From contig CAJIYH010000002.1 of NCBI GenBank assembly GCA_905181615.1, positions 62,001 to 126,000 on the forward strand: a stretch of DNA of 64,000 bases. The letters are read 5' to 3'. The first letter of the stretch is position 1. Each line of letters opens with the position of its first letter. The stretch is from an uncultured Flavobacteriaceae bacterium (lineage in GTDB: Bacteria; Bacteroidota; Bacteroidia; Flavobacteriales; Flavobacteriaceae). Below are positions 17,126 through 26,153 of the stretch, piece after piece. Made by a program: the position numbers and the translations under genes. A model generated the notes under the pieces. It did no database searches. It saw only the letters and a list, made by a program, of their open reading frames with translations, and had not been told where the DNA came from.

Positions 17126-18004
17126 TTATTGAACAGCTTCTGTTGTTAGGTTTAAAAAACGTTGGGTTGCAAAAAACGTGCTTAAACCTGTAATTAAAAT
17201 TCCCATAGCTAAAATGCTCGAAAAAATAAGAGCAGGTTCTAATGGGTTTGATATTAAATTTAGCTCAGGAAAACGTTGATTTAGTTCGTAAAGAACTCCC
17301 GACAAAGCCCCCAAAGCAATTAAAGAACCCAATATTCCAAGCTGTAGATGTTTCCAGATAAAGGGTTTTCTAATGAAGCTTTTTGTTGCTCCAACCAATT
17401 GCATGGTTTTAATAATCATTCTTTTAGAGTAAATAGACAGACGAATTGAACTATTAATCAGCAAAATAGCCACAAGAATAAAAACGGCGCTCAAAATCAA
17501 GATCCATTGGGTTATTCTTTTTATATTTTCATCTAAAATTTCTACAAGAGGTTCATCGTAAAGAACTTCACTGATGTAGACTTTATCTTCAAATGTTTTT
17601 TGTAATTCACTTAAAAAAGCAGGAGACACATAGGAAGCATTAAAATAAACATCAATAGAACTAAGCAGCGGGTTATAGCCTAAAAACTCCATAAAATCTT
17701 CTCCAATTTCTTTAGCATGAGTTTCAGCAGCCTCTTCTTTAGAGACAAAACGTGTAGTTTTCGTTTCCTGTCGAAGGGCAAGGCTTTTTTGGAGTTGCTT
17801 TATTTCAATTGGTTTAGCAGTGTCATTTATATAAATTGTAAAAGCAATTTGCTCCTTGAAATGATCGGCTACTTTCTTTGAATTTAATAAAAGAAGTCCC
17901 AATAAACCCACTAAAAACAAGACAAGAGAGATACTCACCACTACCGAAAAGTAAGTGGAGAGGAGGCGTCTTTTTTGATATTTATCTTGAGAGTTTTTGC
18001 GCAC
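17126..18004 (-). CDS. ftsX: cell division protein FtsX
   Basis: Permease-like partner of FtsE; controls septal peptidoglycan hydrolases from the inner membrane. The 292-aa protein has an N-terminal helix (VVVSISLVLFLVGLLGLLLL), a periplasmic domain (about residues 45-160) and three C-terminal helices, the usual four-helix FtsX plan. The segment MQLVGATKSFIRKPF is typical. No ftsE is next to it, which is usual in Bacteroidota. It heads the operon leading to DUF3098, uppP and truB. Confidence 0.95.
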   Translation of the reverse strand: MRKNSQDKYQKRRLLSTYFSVVVSISLVLFLVGLLGLLLLNSKKVADHFKEQIAFTIYINDTAKPIEIKQLQKSLALRQETKTTRFVSKEEAAETHAKEIGEDFMEFLGYNPLLSSIDVYFNASYVSPAFLSELQKTFEDKVYISEVLYDEPLVEILDENIKRITQWILILSAVFILVAILLINSSIRLSIYSKRMIIKTMQLVGATKSFIRKPFIWKHLQLGILGSLIALGALSGVLYELNQRFPELNLISNPLEPALIFSSILAMGILITGLSTFFATQRFLNLTTEAVQ

Positions 18005-18093
18005 TTAAATTAAATTTATACTGTAAAAATACTAAAGACTAAGCAATTTGTATTCTTGGTGTCAATAAACTTTTTCCTTTCCGGCTTAAACAC

Positions 18094-18101
18094 TATTTTT
18101 G
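18094..18101 (+). promoter_or_regulatory. -7 promoter element upstream of leuS
   Basis: TATTTTTG matches TAnnTTTG exactly. It lies inside the longest possible leuS reading frame (TTG at 18056) but 23 bases before the GTG at 18125, so it helps choose the GTG as the real start. Confidence 0.5.
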
Positions 18102-18124
18102 TGCATCTAATAAATTCAACTACT

Positions 18125-20938
18125 GTGGGGTATAATTTCCTTGAAATCGAAAAAAAATGGCAAGACTATTGGGCAAAAAACCAAACGTTTAAAGCCGAAA
18201 ATAACAGCAAACTACCAAAGTATTATGTTTTGGATATGTTCCCATACCCCTCTGGAGCTGGGCTTCACGTTGGACACCCTCTAGGATATATTGCCAGTGA
18301 CATTTATGCACGATACAAGCGTCACAAAGGATTTAATGTTTTACATCCCCAAGGGTATGATTCTTTTGGATTACCTGCAGAACAATATGCAATTCAGACA
18401 GGACAACATCCTAATATAACCACTCAGACAAACATAAGTCGCTATCGTGAGCAGCTAGATAGAATGGGATTTTCTTTTGACTGGAGTAGGGAAGTCAGAA
18501 CTTCACAAGCAGATTATTATAAATGGACCCAGTGGATCTTTTTGTTGTTATTTGATTCTTACTACTGTAAAAAAGCAAATTCTGCAAAACCATTAACCGA
18601 ATTAATAGCACACTTAGAACAAAAAGGTAATCAGGATTTAGATGCGGTTTGTGATGATGACATTAACTCTTTTAACTCAAGTGATTGGTCTTCTTTTACA
18701 TATCAAAAACAGCAAAAAATACTTTTAAAATATCGTTTAGCCTATTTGTCCGAAACCGAAGTTAACTGGTGTCCAGAACTTGGAACTGTTCTTGCAAATG
18801 ACGAGATTGTAAATGGAGTTTCTGAACGCGGAGGATTTCAAGTAACTAAAAAGAAAATGAAACAATGGAGTATGCGAATTGGTGCATATGCCGAACGATT
18901 ACTTCAAGGGCTGAATACAATTGATTGGCCAGAATCTCTTAAAGAAATGCAGCGTAATTGGATTGGAAAATCCATTGGCGCTAATGTTCGATTTGATATT
19001 CAAAATGAAAATGGTACTATTGAAGTTTTTACAACAAGACCGGACACTTTATTTGGAGTTACATTTATGACACTAGCCCCAGAGCATGACTTAGTTAAAG
19101 TGATAACCACAAAAGATCAAAAAGAGGAAGTAGCTGCTTACGTTGAAGCAAGTGCTCAGCGATCTGAACGCGACCGAATGTCGGATGTAAAAACGATTAG
19201 TGGAGTTTTTACTGGAGCTTATGCATTACACCCTTTTACTAAACAGACAATCCCTATTTGGATTGGAGATTATGTCTTGGCAGGATACGGTACCGGAGCT
19301 GTTATGGCAGTCCCTTGTGGAGACCAAAGAGATTATGATTTCGCAAAGCATTTCAATATCCCCATTCGAAATATTTTTGATGGGGCTGATATTTCTAAAG
19401 AAGCTTTTATTGAAAAGGGAAATACACAAATAACAGACTCAGAATTTCTAAATGGTCTAGCTTATAAAGAAGCTATGGCCTCGGTTATTGAGCGCTTAGA
19501 AAAAGATGGCTCTGGGGAAGGAACTATAAATTATAGGCTAAGAGATGCTATTTTTAGTAGACAAAGATATTGGGGAGAACCTATTCCTGTTTTTTATAAA
19601 AATGGAATTCCTTTTGGCTTAAAACCAGAAAACCTTCCATTGACACTTCCAGAAGTTGAGCAATATTTGCCAACTCCAGAAGGTGCACCACCCTTGGGGA
19701 ATGCAACTTCTTGGGCATGGGATACTGTGAGTGAAAAGGTAGTTTCTAATTCGCAAATTAATGAAACCACGATATTCCCTTTAGAACTCAATACAATGCC
19801 AGGTTGGGCAGGAAGTTCATGGTACTTTAACCGCTATATGGATTCTAATAATCCAGATGTATTTGTTAGCAAAGAGGCTGTTACTTATTGGCAAGATGTA
19901 GATTTATATTTAGGAGGAAGTGAGCATGCTACAGGACATTTATTGTATTCTCGTTTCTGGCAAAAATTTCTTTTTGATTTGGATTTGCTCCCAGTAGATG
20001 AGTATGCTAAAAAACTGATTAATCAAGGAATGATTTTAGGATCATCTGCTTTTGTTTATAGAAAAAAAGGTACCAAAGAGTATATTTCTAAAAACCTTAC
20101 TGAAGGCATTGAAGTAGAACCCATTCGAGTAGACATAAGTTTGGTTAACACCTCGAACGAACTCAATATTGAAGGGTTAAAGAAATGGCAACCACAATTT
20201 GCAGAAGCTACTTTTGTTTTAGAGCAGGATGTTTATTTTGTTGGGCGTGAAGTTGAAAAAATGTCCAAGTCAAAATATAATGTAGTAAGTCCTGACCTCA
20301 TATGTGAAGAATATGGAGCGGATACCTTGCGCATGTATGAAATGTTTCTTGGGCCACTAGAACAAGCAAAACCATGGAACACAGCTGGAATATCTGGTGT
20401 TCATTCGTTTTTAAAAAAACTATGGAGGTTATATCACCCTAATGATCAATTTTCGGTAAGCAAAGAACCTGCCTCAAAAGAATCTCTTAAAAGTCTACAT
20501 CAAACCATAAAGAAAGTAACAGAAGACATTGAAAACTTCTCATTCAATACATGCATCAGTTCCTTTATGATCTGTGTAAACGAGTTGACTGCCCAGAAAT
20601 GTAATGAAAAAGAAATTCTAGAACCTCTTGCTGTTTTACTAGCCCCATTTGCGGCTCACTTTTCGGAAGAGTTATGGCAACATTTAGGTAATAGTTCTAG
20701 TATTAGTAAAGCTTCTTTTCCAATTTATGAACCAAAATTTTTATTAGAATCATCTAAGAACTATCCGGTATCCTTTAACGGCAAGATGAGGTTTACAATT
20801 GAACTTTCTCTGACATTAAAGCCTCAAGAAATTGAAGAATTAATATTGAAAGACGAAAGAACACAACAACAACTTCAAGGAAGGGTTCCTAAGAAAGTAA
20901 TCATAGTTCTAGGAAAAATAATAAACATTGTAGGCTGA
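18125..20938 (+). CDS. leuS: leucyl-tRNA synthetase
   Basis: Class I synthetase that charges tRNA-Leu and edits mischarged products. The HIGH motif is HVGH at residues 48-51 and the KMSKS loop is in VEKMSKSKYNVV. The editing domain (FTTRPDTLFGVTFMTLAPEH) is intact. I start at the GTG at 18125, giving MGYNFLEIEKKWQDYW, the normal family N-terminus (937 aa); the frame stays open upstream to a TTG at 18056, but that adds an atypical hydrophobic stretch and would place the start upstream of the promoter element. An insert before KMSKS (SSAFVYRKKGTKEYISKN onward) is typical of Bacteroidota. Its stop overlaps the next ATG. Confidence 0.96.
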   Translation: MGYNFLEIEKKWQDYWAKNQTFKAENNSKLPKYYVLDMFPYPSGAGLHVGHPLGYIASDIYARYKRHKGFNVLHPQGYDSFGLPAEQYAIQTGQHPNITTQTNISRYREQLDRMGFSFDWSREVRTSQADYYKWTQWIFLLLFDSYYCKKANSAKPLTELIAHLEQKGNQDLDAVCDDDINSFNSSDWSSFTYQKQQKILLKYRLAYLSETEVNWCPELGTVLANDEIVNGVSERGGFQVTKKKMKQWSMRIGAYAERLLQGLNTIDWPESLKEMQRNWIGKSIGANVRFDIQNENGTIEVFTTRPDTLFGVTFMTLAPEHDLVKVITTKDQKEEVAAYVEASAQRSERDRMSDVKTISGVFTGAYALHPFTKQTIPIWIGDYVLAGYGTGAVMAVPCGDQRDYDFAKHFNIPIRNIFDGADISKEAFIEKGNTQITDSEFLNGLAYKEAMASVIERLEKDGSGEGTINYRLRDAIFSRQRYWGEPIPVFYKNGIPFGLKPENLPLTLPEVEQYLPTPEGAPPLGNATSWAWDTVSEKVVSNSQINETTIFPLELNTMPGWAGSSWYFNRYMDSNNPDVFVSKEAVTYWQDVDLYLGGSEHATGHLLYSRFWQKFLFDLDLLPVDEYAKKLINQGMILGSSAFVYRKKGTKEYISKNLTEGIEVEPIRVDISLVNTSNELNIEGLKKWQPQFAEATFVLEQDVYFVGREVEKMSKSKYNVVSPDLICEEYGADTLRMYEMFLGPLEQAKPWNTAGISGVHSFLKKLWRLYHPNDQFSVSKEPASKESLKSLHQTIKKVTEDIENFSFNTCISSFMICVNELTAQKCNEKEILEPLAVLLAPFAAHFSEELWQHLGNSSSISKASFPIYEPKFLLESSKNYPVSFNGKMRFTIELSLTLKPQEIEELILKDERTQQQLQGRVPKKVIIVLGKIINIVG

Positions 20939-21207
20939 TGAATTATGAAATTATTGGCTTTATTGCCGCTATCCTAACCACTTCTTCCTTTCTTCCGCAG
21001 TTGATTAAGGTTTGGAAAACCAAATCTTCAAAGGGAGTATCTACCTTAATGTATTTTGTAATGCTCTCAGGAGTTATTCTATGGGGTGCATATGGATATT
21101 TGATTGGAAGTAAATCAGTTTTGATAGCCAATATTGTTGCGGGCCTATTGCAAATTGTGATTTTGATTCTTATTTTTAAAAACAAGAACAACGAAAGCAC
21201 TAATTAA
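20938..21207 (+). CDS. SemiSWEET-type sugar transporter
   Basis: An 89-aa three-helix protein with the MtN3/SWEET fold; two copies form a channel-like sugar transporter in the inner membrane. The PQ motif is seen in TSSFLPQLIKVWKTKSSKGVS, followed by helices MYFVMLSGVILWGAYGYLIG and LIANIVAGLLQIVILILIF. Its ATG overlaps the leuS stop as TGATG, so translation is coupled. The substrate in this organism is unknown. Confidence 0.9.
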   Translation: MNYEIIGFIAAILTTSSFLPQLIKVWKTKSSKGVSTLMYFVMLSGVILWGAYGYLIGSKSVLIANIVAGLLQIVILILIFKNKNNESTN

Positions 21208-21234
21208 TCCAAACATCAAATAGCTTAAGAGGGC

Positions 21235-21705
21235 TTATAATGCTATTTGTCGATTGATTTGTTGGTCTAAAGAAATGAAAGTCTCTGTCCTTGAAACTCC
21301 AGATATAGTTTGGATTTTTGTGTTCAACAAGTGCATAAGATGTTCGTTGTCTTTACAAAGAATTTTTATCAATATGCTCCAATTACCAGTTGTGTAATGG
21401 CATTCGGTTACTTCAGGAATTTTCTTCAACTGGGCTACTGCTTCAGGGTTACTAACCGCTTTATCCAAAAAGACACCAATAAACGCTAAGGTGGTATACC
21501 CTAAAATTTTAGGATTAATATTGACCTGAGAACCGCTTATCAAAGACGAGTTTTCTAGTTTTTTTAAACGCTGATGAACAGCTGCACCAGAAATTCCGGC
21601 TTTCTTAGATAATTCAACTACAGAAACCCGTGCATTTTTAATGAGCCCGTTTAAAATAATTTTATCAATACCATCTACCTTAACTTCTTGATTTTGAATT
21701 TTCAT
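21235..21705 (-). CDS. Lrp/AsnC-family transcriptional regulator
   Basis: A 156-aa regulator: N-terminal winged helix-turn-helix (IDKIILNGLIKNARVSVVELSKKAGISGAAVHQRLKKLE) and C-terminal RAM/AsnC effector-binding domain (VTECHYTTGNWSILIKI). Such proteins sense amino acids and form octamers. The effector cannot be told from sequence. It is transcribed away from the DUF423 gene; the AT-rich 127-base gap holds its promoter and likely its own operator. Confidence 0.92.
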   Translation of the reverse strand: MKIQNQEVKVDGIDKIILNGLIKNARVSVVELSKKAGISGAAVHQRLKKLENSSLISGSQVNINPKILGYTTLAFIGVFLDKAVSNPEAVAQLKKIPEVTECHYTTGNWSILIKILCKDNEHLMHLLNTKIQTISGVSRTETFISLDQQINRQIAL

Positions 21706-21721
21706 TTGAGAATATTTATAT

Positions 21722-21755
21722 CAAAAGTATTAATTTTGTTTAATAAATTAATCAA
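21722..21755 (-). promoter_or_regulatory. promoter of the Lrp/AsnC gene
   Basis: On the minus strand: TTG (21755-21753), 23 bases, then TACTTTTG (21729-21722), an exact TAnnTTTG match, 16 bases before the ATG. The spacing is at the upper end of the known Bacteroidota range. AT-rich near-repeats around it (TTAAT, TTTAT) could be operator sites for autoregulation; that part is a guess. Confidence 0.55.
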
Positions 21756-21832
21756 TTTAGTTTATTTCATTAATTTTTATAAACCCATTAGGCGAAAAGT
21801 TTTAGTACAAGTATCTTTAAAGAAAAAAAATA

Positions 21833-22222
21833 ATGGATTATTACACAAAAATAACAAGTGCCATTGCCTGCGGAATGCTAATGTTTGCTGTTAGTCTAGG
21901 TGCTCTTGGGAGTCATTTTCTTAAGGTAAGATTAACACAAGACGCGCTTAGTAGTTTTGAAGTAGGGGTCCGTTATTTAGTTTATCACAGCTTAGCAATC
22001 CTAATTATATCTAGTTTTTCAACACTTGATTCAGCAATTAAACTCACTTTTGTTAAGTTGACTTTAGCAGGAATTCTGCTCTTTTCGGGAAGTATTTTCA
22101 TGTTGTCTACTCAACAACTACATGGATGGCCGGTAAAGTATTTAGGCCCAATAACTCCAATAGGAGGTTTTTTATTGATTTCGGCTTGGGGGTATTTAAT
22201 GCTTTCTTTTCTAAGAAAATAA
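21833..22222 (+). CDS. DUF423 family membrane protein
   Basis: A 129-aa inner-membrane protein with four helices and the DUF423 pattern: GALGSHFLK near the first helix, FEVGVRYLVYHSLAIL in the second, GSIFMLSTQQL in the third and ITPIGGFLLISAWGYLML in the fourth. E. coli YgdD is a relative; the function is unknown. A TATCTTTA element lies at 21812-21819, 13 bases before its ATG. Tail-to-tail with hemD, two bases apart. Confidence 0.9.
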   Translation: MDYYTKITSAIACGMLMFAVSLGALGSHFLKVRLTQDALSSFEVGVRYLVYHSLAILIISSFSTLDSAIKLTFVKLTLAGILLFSGSIFMLSTQQLHGWPVKYLGPITPIGGFLLISAWGYLMLSFLRK

Positions 22223-22224
22223 AG

Positions 22225-22968
22225 CTATTTATTATTCGCAGAGATAAATTTTTCTATAGCCATAGTCATAGATGGCGTTTCTTCTGTCGGAGCTTTAATG
22301 TCTATTCTTAATTTTGCCTCATCTGCTGCTTTGACTGTAGTATTTCCATAAACAGCAATTTTGGTATTATTTTGCTCAAAATCAGGAAAGTTATGAAATA
22401 AAGACTGTATTCCAGAAGGGCTAAAGAATACTAAGACATCATAAGACACATTACGTAAATCAGATAAATCACTAACAACAGTTTTGTATAATTGCGCTCT
22501 AGTCCAGTCAATCCCGATACTATCTAAGAAAGATGAAGTAGTAGGTTTTAATATGTCGGATGACGGGAGTAAGAATTTTTCGTCTTTAAATTTTTTAAAG
22601 ACACTCTCTAAATCAGTTAAACTTTTCTCTCCAACATAAATTTTACGTTTTCTATATACAACGTATTTTTGGAGGTAAAATGCAACTGCTTCGGATTGGC
22701 AAAAGTATTTAGTAGCATCAGAAACTTTAAAGCGCATATCTTCCGCTAAGCGAAAAAAGTGGTCAACAGAATTACGACTTGTTAATATCACAGAAGTGTA
22801 ATCTGCAAAATCAATCTTCTGTCTTCTAACATCCTTAGCATCAACACCTTCTATATGGATAAATGGCCTGAAATCAATCTTCAGATTGTGCTTTTCACGA
22901 AGTCTAGTATAAGGAGAGTTTTCGTTAACTGGCTCAGGTTGCGAAATCAGTATTGTTTTAACTTTCAT
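22225..22968 (-). CDS. hemD: uroporphyrinogen-III synthase
   Basis: Closes and rearranges hydroxymethylbilane to uroporphyrinogen III in heme synthesis. The 247-aa protein follows the divergent HemD pattern: VKTILISQPEP at the start, then VILTSRNSVDHFFRLAE, FLLPSSDILKP and the phosphate-loop-like VLVFFSPSGIQSLF with VYGNTTVKAADEAKLRIDIKAP near the end. The ATG at 22968 is preferred to a TTG at 22983. The gene sits 19 bases after the DUF4271 gene, an arrangement common in Bacteroidota. Confidence 0.88.
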   Translation of the reverse strand: MKVKTILISQPEPVNENSPYTRLREKHNLKIDFRPFIHIEGVDAKDVRRQKIDFADYTSVILTSRNSVDHFFRLAEDMRFKVSDATKYFCQSEAVAFYLQKYVVYRKRKIYVGEKSLTDLESVFKKFKDEKFLLPSSDILKPTTSSFLDSIGIDWTRAQLYKTVVSDLSDLRNVSYDVLVFFSPSGIQSLFHNFPDFEQNNTKIAVYGNTTVKAADEAKLRIDIKAPTEETPSMTMAIEKFISANNK

Positions 22969-22987
22969 AAGTTGCTTTTTCAAAGAC

Positions 22988-23635
22988 TTAAGCGATTGTG
23001 CTATAGAGCACTATCCACGGCGCCAATTTGAATGTGCAAAGGTATAAAATTAAATACAATAAATTGTATTTAAGCGTTAACCAATATTTTTTATATAAAG
23101 TTATTTGAGACGTTAAGTAGAGTATAATAACAACAACAACAGACATATTGAAGAATTCAATATTTAAAAAGCTGAACTGATATAAAAGAAAGAGGATGAA
23201 CGTTAATATTGAAATCTGAATTTGGTAGGTCAAGCTTTTAAATTGAAATACTTCTGTAAAGTTTTTTATATTAAGAATCTTAAAGGAAAACTGTAAAAAT
23301 AAATACCTAAAAACAACCAAACAAATAATTTTAGCCAAGAGCAAAAGGAAGAATTTGAATGAATTGAATTTAGAATAGTTGTGATTAAAAAAATAAAAAG
23401 CTAAAAGTGAGAAGTTGACAAGTAAAAAAATAGTTCCTAGTATAGTAAAACTTTGAAGTCTGAGTTTATCTTTCCCGTAAATTTTAAAATAAAGGGCACT
23501 GTCTATAATTCGAATGAAATAATGGAACTGGTTTCTATGCATTAGTTTTAGGGTAACTAAAAGAAAAAAATTGAACAAAAAAACAAGACTGAGCCAGTCT
23601 TGTTGGTCAATGTTTCTTAAAATCCAATCTTCCAT
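22988..23635 (-). CDS. DUF4271 membrane protein
   Basis: A 215-aa protein with about six or seven hydrophobic helices, rich in F, L and I, with FNFFLLVTLKLMHRNQFHYFIRII near the start and LFLLYQFSFLNIEF later. This matches DUF4271, found almost only in Bacteroidota next to hemD. Function unknown. A consensus promoter ends four bases before its ATG, so its mRNA would be leaderless. Confidence 0.8.
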   Translation of the reverse strand: MEDWILRNIDQQDWLSLVFLFNFFLLVTLKLMHRNQFHYFIRIIDSALYFKIYGKDKLRLQSFTILGTIFLLVNFSLLAFYFFNHNYSKFNSFKFFLLLLAKIICLVVFRYLFLQFSFKILNIKNFTEVFQFKSLTYQIQISILTFILFLLYQFSFLNIEFFNMSVVVVIILYLTSQITLYKKYWLTLKYNLLYLILYLCTFKLAPWIVLYSTIA

Positions 23636-23639
23636 GGGA

Positions 23640-23669
23640 TAAAAATAATAGTTTTCAATAAGAATTCAA
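23640..23669 (-). promoter_or_regulatory. promoter of DUF4271-hemD, leaderless type
   Basis: On the minus strand: TTG (23669-23667), 19 bases, then TATTTTTA (23647-23640), four bases, then the ATG at 23635. Both boxes and their spacing fit the Bacteroidota consensus apart from a final A for G. Confidence 0.6.
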
Positions 23670-23732
23670 TTACAAATGGATTTCTAATTTTATAATTCTA
23701 TCCCCTATAATTTCTTACTTTTAACCATTCAA

Positions 23733-24452
23733 ATGAAAAACACACTTATTGTAATACCGACCTATAATGAGGTGGATAATATAAAAGCTATTATTTGCGA
23801 ATTGTTGGCCATTGATGAAAGTTATCATGTTGTTGTAGTAGATGATTCCTCACCTGATGGAACAGGCTCTTTGGTCGATGGACTTATCCCTCAATATTCT
23901 GGGCGTCTCTTTTTAGAATCTAGACCTAAAAAAGAGGGTTTAGGATTAGCTTATTTACATGCTTTTCGCTGGGCTCTGAAACATAATTATAAATTCATTT
24001 TCGAAATGGATGCTGATTTTTCTCACAACCCACAAGATGTCCCTAAAATGGAGGCGGAGCTTAAAAAAGGAACAGATGTTGTTATTGGCTCTCGTTACAT
24101 CGATGGAATTAATGTAGTAAATTGGCCTTTAGGAAGAATTTTACTGTCTTTGTCTGCTTCTTATTACGTTAAGTTTTTTACTGGACTCCCCGTAAAAGAC
24201 CCTACTGCAGGCTTTGTTGGGTATAGAGTGGAGGTTTTAGAGGCTATAGATCTAGACTCTGTCAGATTTGTTGGGTATGCTTTTCAAATTGAATTGAAAT
24301 ACAAAGCATGGAAAAAAGGTTTTAACTTGAAAGAACACTCGATTATTTTTTTAAATCGAATAAAAGGTCAATCCAAAATGAACGGTTCAATAATTTGGGA
24401 GGCAATATATGGAGTGGTTTATCTTAGAATTCAATCATTATTTAAACGATAG
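23733..24452 (+). CDS. polyprenol monophosphomannose synthase (GT2)
   Basis: A 239-aa GT-A fold enzyme that transfers a sugar from a nucleotide donor, typically GDP-mannose, to a polyprenyl phosphate. The N-terminus VIPTYNEVDNI, VVDDSSPDGTG and the metal-binding EMDADFSHNP are characteristic of the DPM1/Ppm1 group, as are VIGSRYIDG and DPTAGFVGYR. No membrane domain, as in the soluble DPM1 type. It starts a three-gene operon with dihydroorotase 2 bases downstream. The lipid-linked mannose could feed the GT87-like enzyme at 40834. Confidence 0.9.
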   Translation: MKNTLIVIPTYNEVDNIKAIICELLAIDESYHVVVVDDSSPDGTGSLVDGLIPQYSGRLFLESRPKKEGLGLAYLHAFRWALKHNYKFIFEMDADFSHNPQDVPKMEAELKKGTDVVIGSRYIDGINVVNWPLGRILLSLSASYYVKFFTGLPVKDPTAGFVGYRVEVLEAIDLDSVRFVGYAFQIELKYKAWKKGFNLKEHSIIFLNRIKGQSKMNGSIIWEAIYGVVYLRIQSLFKR

Positions 24453-24454
24453 TT

Positions 24455-25789
24455 ATGAGTACAATTTTAATAAAAAATGCAACAGTTGTTAATGAAGGTT
24501 TTCAGAAGCTTAAAGATGTTTTTATAGTTGGGGAATATATCCAACAAATAGGGACTGATTTAAATATTGAGGCAGATCAAATAATTGATGCTACTGGAAA
24601 ACATTTACTTCCTGGATTAATTGATGATCAGGTACATTTTAGAGAACCAGGATTAACTCACAAAGCTACAATTGGTTCAGAATCACGAGCTGCAGTTGCT
24701 GGTGGGATTACTTCTTTTATTGAAATGCCTAACACCAATCCACAAGCAACAAACATAATAGAGTTAGAAAAAAAGTTTGATAGGGCGAGCGAAACTTCTC
24801 TTGCTAATTATTCTTTTATGTTTGGTGGTACTAACGATAACATAGAAGAAATTAGAAAATTAGATAAATCTAAAGTAGCAGGTCTTAAGCTATTTTTAGG
24901 TTCCTCTACAGGGAATATGCTGGTTGATGATCAAGCGGTTTTAAGAGAAATCTTTTCAAATACAAATCTTCTAATATCTGTTCATTGTGAAGATGAAGCA
25001 ACGGTAAGAGCTAACTTTGCGGCATATAAAGAACGTTATGGAGAAGATATTCCAATAGAGGCTCATCCTGAAATAAGAAGTCATGAGGCTTGTTATTTAT
25101 CATCTTCTAGAGCAATTGCTTTAGCAAAAGAAACTGGTGCGCGGCTTCATGTTTTTCATTTATCTACAGCTCAAGAAACGGATTTGTTTAGAAATGATAT
25201 TCCACTAAATGAGAAAAAAATCACTGCTGAGGTTTGCGTTCACCACCTTTGGTTCTCATCAGAAGATTATAAAACAAAAGGGACGCTAATTAAATGGAAC
25301 CCCGCGGTCAAAAACCAGGTTGACCAAGATGCTTTATGGAAAGCACTAAATGATGATCGTATTGATGTTCTAGCTACAGATCATGCCCCACATACTAAAG
25401 AAGAAAAAAACAATAAATACGCTTCAGCCCCTTCAGGGGGCCCTCTAGTTCAACATGCTTTATTAGCATTATTAACTGCTGTTGGTAAAGGCAAAATTTC
25501 AATTGAAAAGCTGGTTCAGAAAGCGTGTCACAACCCTGCTATTTTATTTGAAATAGAAAAAAGAGGTTATGTAAAAGAAGGGTTTTATGCGGATTTAGTT
25601 TTAGTGGATCTAAATAAAAAAACCTTAGTAACTGAAGAATCGTTATTATATCAATGCAAATGGTCGCCTTTTGAAGGCGAAACGTTTGAATCTAAAATTG
25701 ACACCACTTGGGTAAACGGATCTTGTGTTTATGATAAAGGAATTGTAATAGAAAAAAAAGCAGCAAAACGTTTAACTTTTAACAGATAA
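24455..25789 (+). CDS. pyrC: dihydroorotase
   Basis: Zinc amidohydrolase that forms dihydroorotate in pyrimidine synthesis. The 444-aa class I protein shows the metal motif DDQVHFREPG (normally D-x-H-x-H; here D-Q-V-H, with the first His replaced), SVHCEDE, HVFHLSTAQE and ATDHAPH with the catalytic Asp. The first metal ligand motif reading DQVHFR instead of DxHxH is worth noting, though the same is common in annotated Bacteroidota dihydroorotases. It lies 2 bases after the mannose synthase, so it is co-transcribed with it. Confidence 0.9.
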   Translation: MSTILIKNATVVNEGFQKLKDVFIVGEYIQQIGTDLNIEADQIIDATGKHLLPGLIDDQVHFREPGLTHKATIGSESRAAVAGGITSFIEMPNTNPQATNIIELEKKFDRASETSLANYSFMFGGTNDNIEEIRKLDKSKVAGLKLFLGSSTGNMLVDDQAVLREIFSNTNLLISVHCEDEATVRANFAAYKERYGEDIPIEAHPEIRSHEACYLSSSRAIALAKETGARLHVFHLSTAQETDLFRNDIPLNEKKITAEVCVHHLWFSSEDYKTKGTLIKWNPAVKNQVDQDALWKALNDDRIDVLATDHAPHTKEEKNNKYASAPSGGPLVQHALLALLTAVGKGKISIEKLVQKACHNPAILFEIEKRGYVKEGFYADLVLVDLNKKTLVTEESLLYQCKWSPFEGETFESKIDTTWVNGSCVYDKGIVIEKKAAKRLTFNR

Positions 25790-25793
25790 TTGA

Positions 25794-26153
25794 ATGAAAA
25801 ACTTCCTAACCTTTTTTGTGATTATATGTTGCTTAGCTTGTGATGGGAGTACTCCTGTTGCTGAACCAGATCAGATGATAGCTCCTGAAATCATGGAAGA
25901 TATTTATTTTGATCTAATGTTAATGAAAGTAATTGAAAATTCAAATTATGTTGCCGAGGAATACAAACCTTATTTTGTAGACCAATATATTTTGAAAAAA
26001 TATGGGATTGACAGCCTAAAGCTGATTCAAAATCAAACCTATTACGCTAAAAAGCCAAAAATGATGAAGCGTATTTTCGAAAACCTTGAACATCGGACTA
26101 AGTTGATTGAGGATAGTATAGATACAATTATTAAAAGAGAAAAACTAGATTAG
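25794..26153 (+). CDS. DUF4296 lipoprotein
   Basis: A 119-aa lipoprotein: MKNFLTFFVIICCLACDG carries the lipobox with Cys near residue 17. The rest (APEIMEDIYFDLMLMKVIE, KYGIDSLKLIQNQTYYAKKP) matches DUF4296, a Bacteroidota-specific family of unknown function. It starts 4 bases after dihydroorotase, and its stop codon overlaps that of the epimerase gene on the other strand by 4 bases. Confidence 0.86.
   Translation: MKNFLTFFVIICCLACDGSTPVAEPDQMIAPEIMEDIYFDLMLMKVIENSNYVAEEYKPYFVDQYILKKYGIDSLKLIQNQTYYAKKPKMMKRIFENLEHRTKLIEDSIDTIIKREKLD

Noticed and set aside
18056-18124. Longer N-terminus of leuS from a TTG
   Set aside because: It adds a hydrophobic stretch unlike the family and contains the promoter element at 18094-18101.
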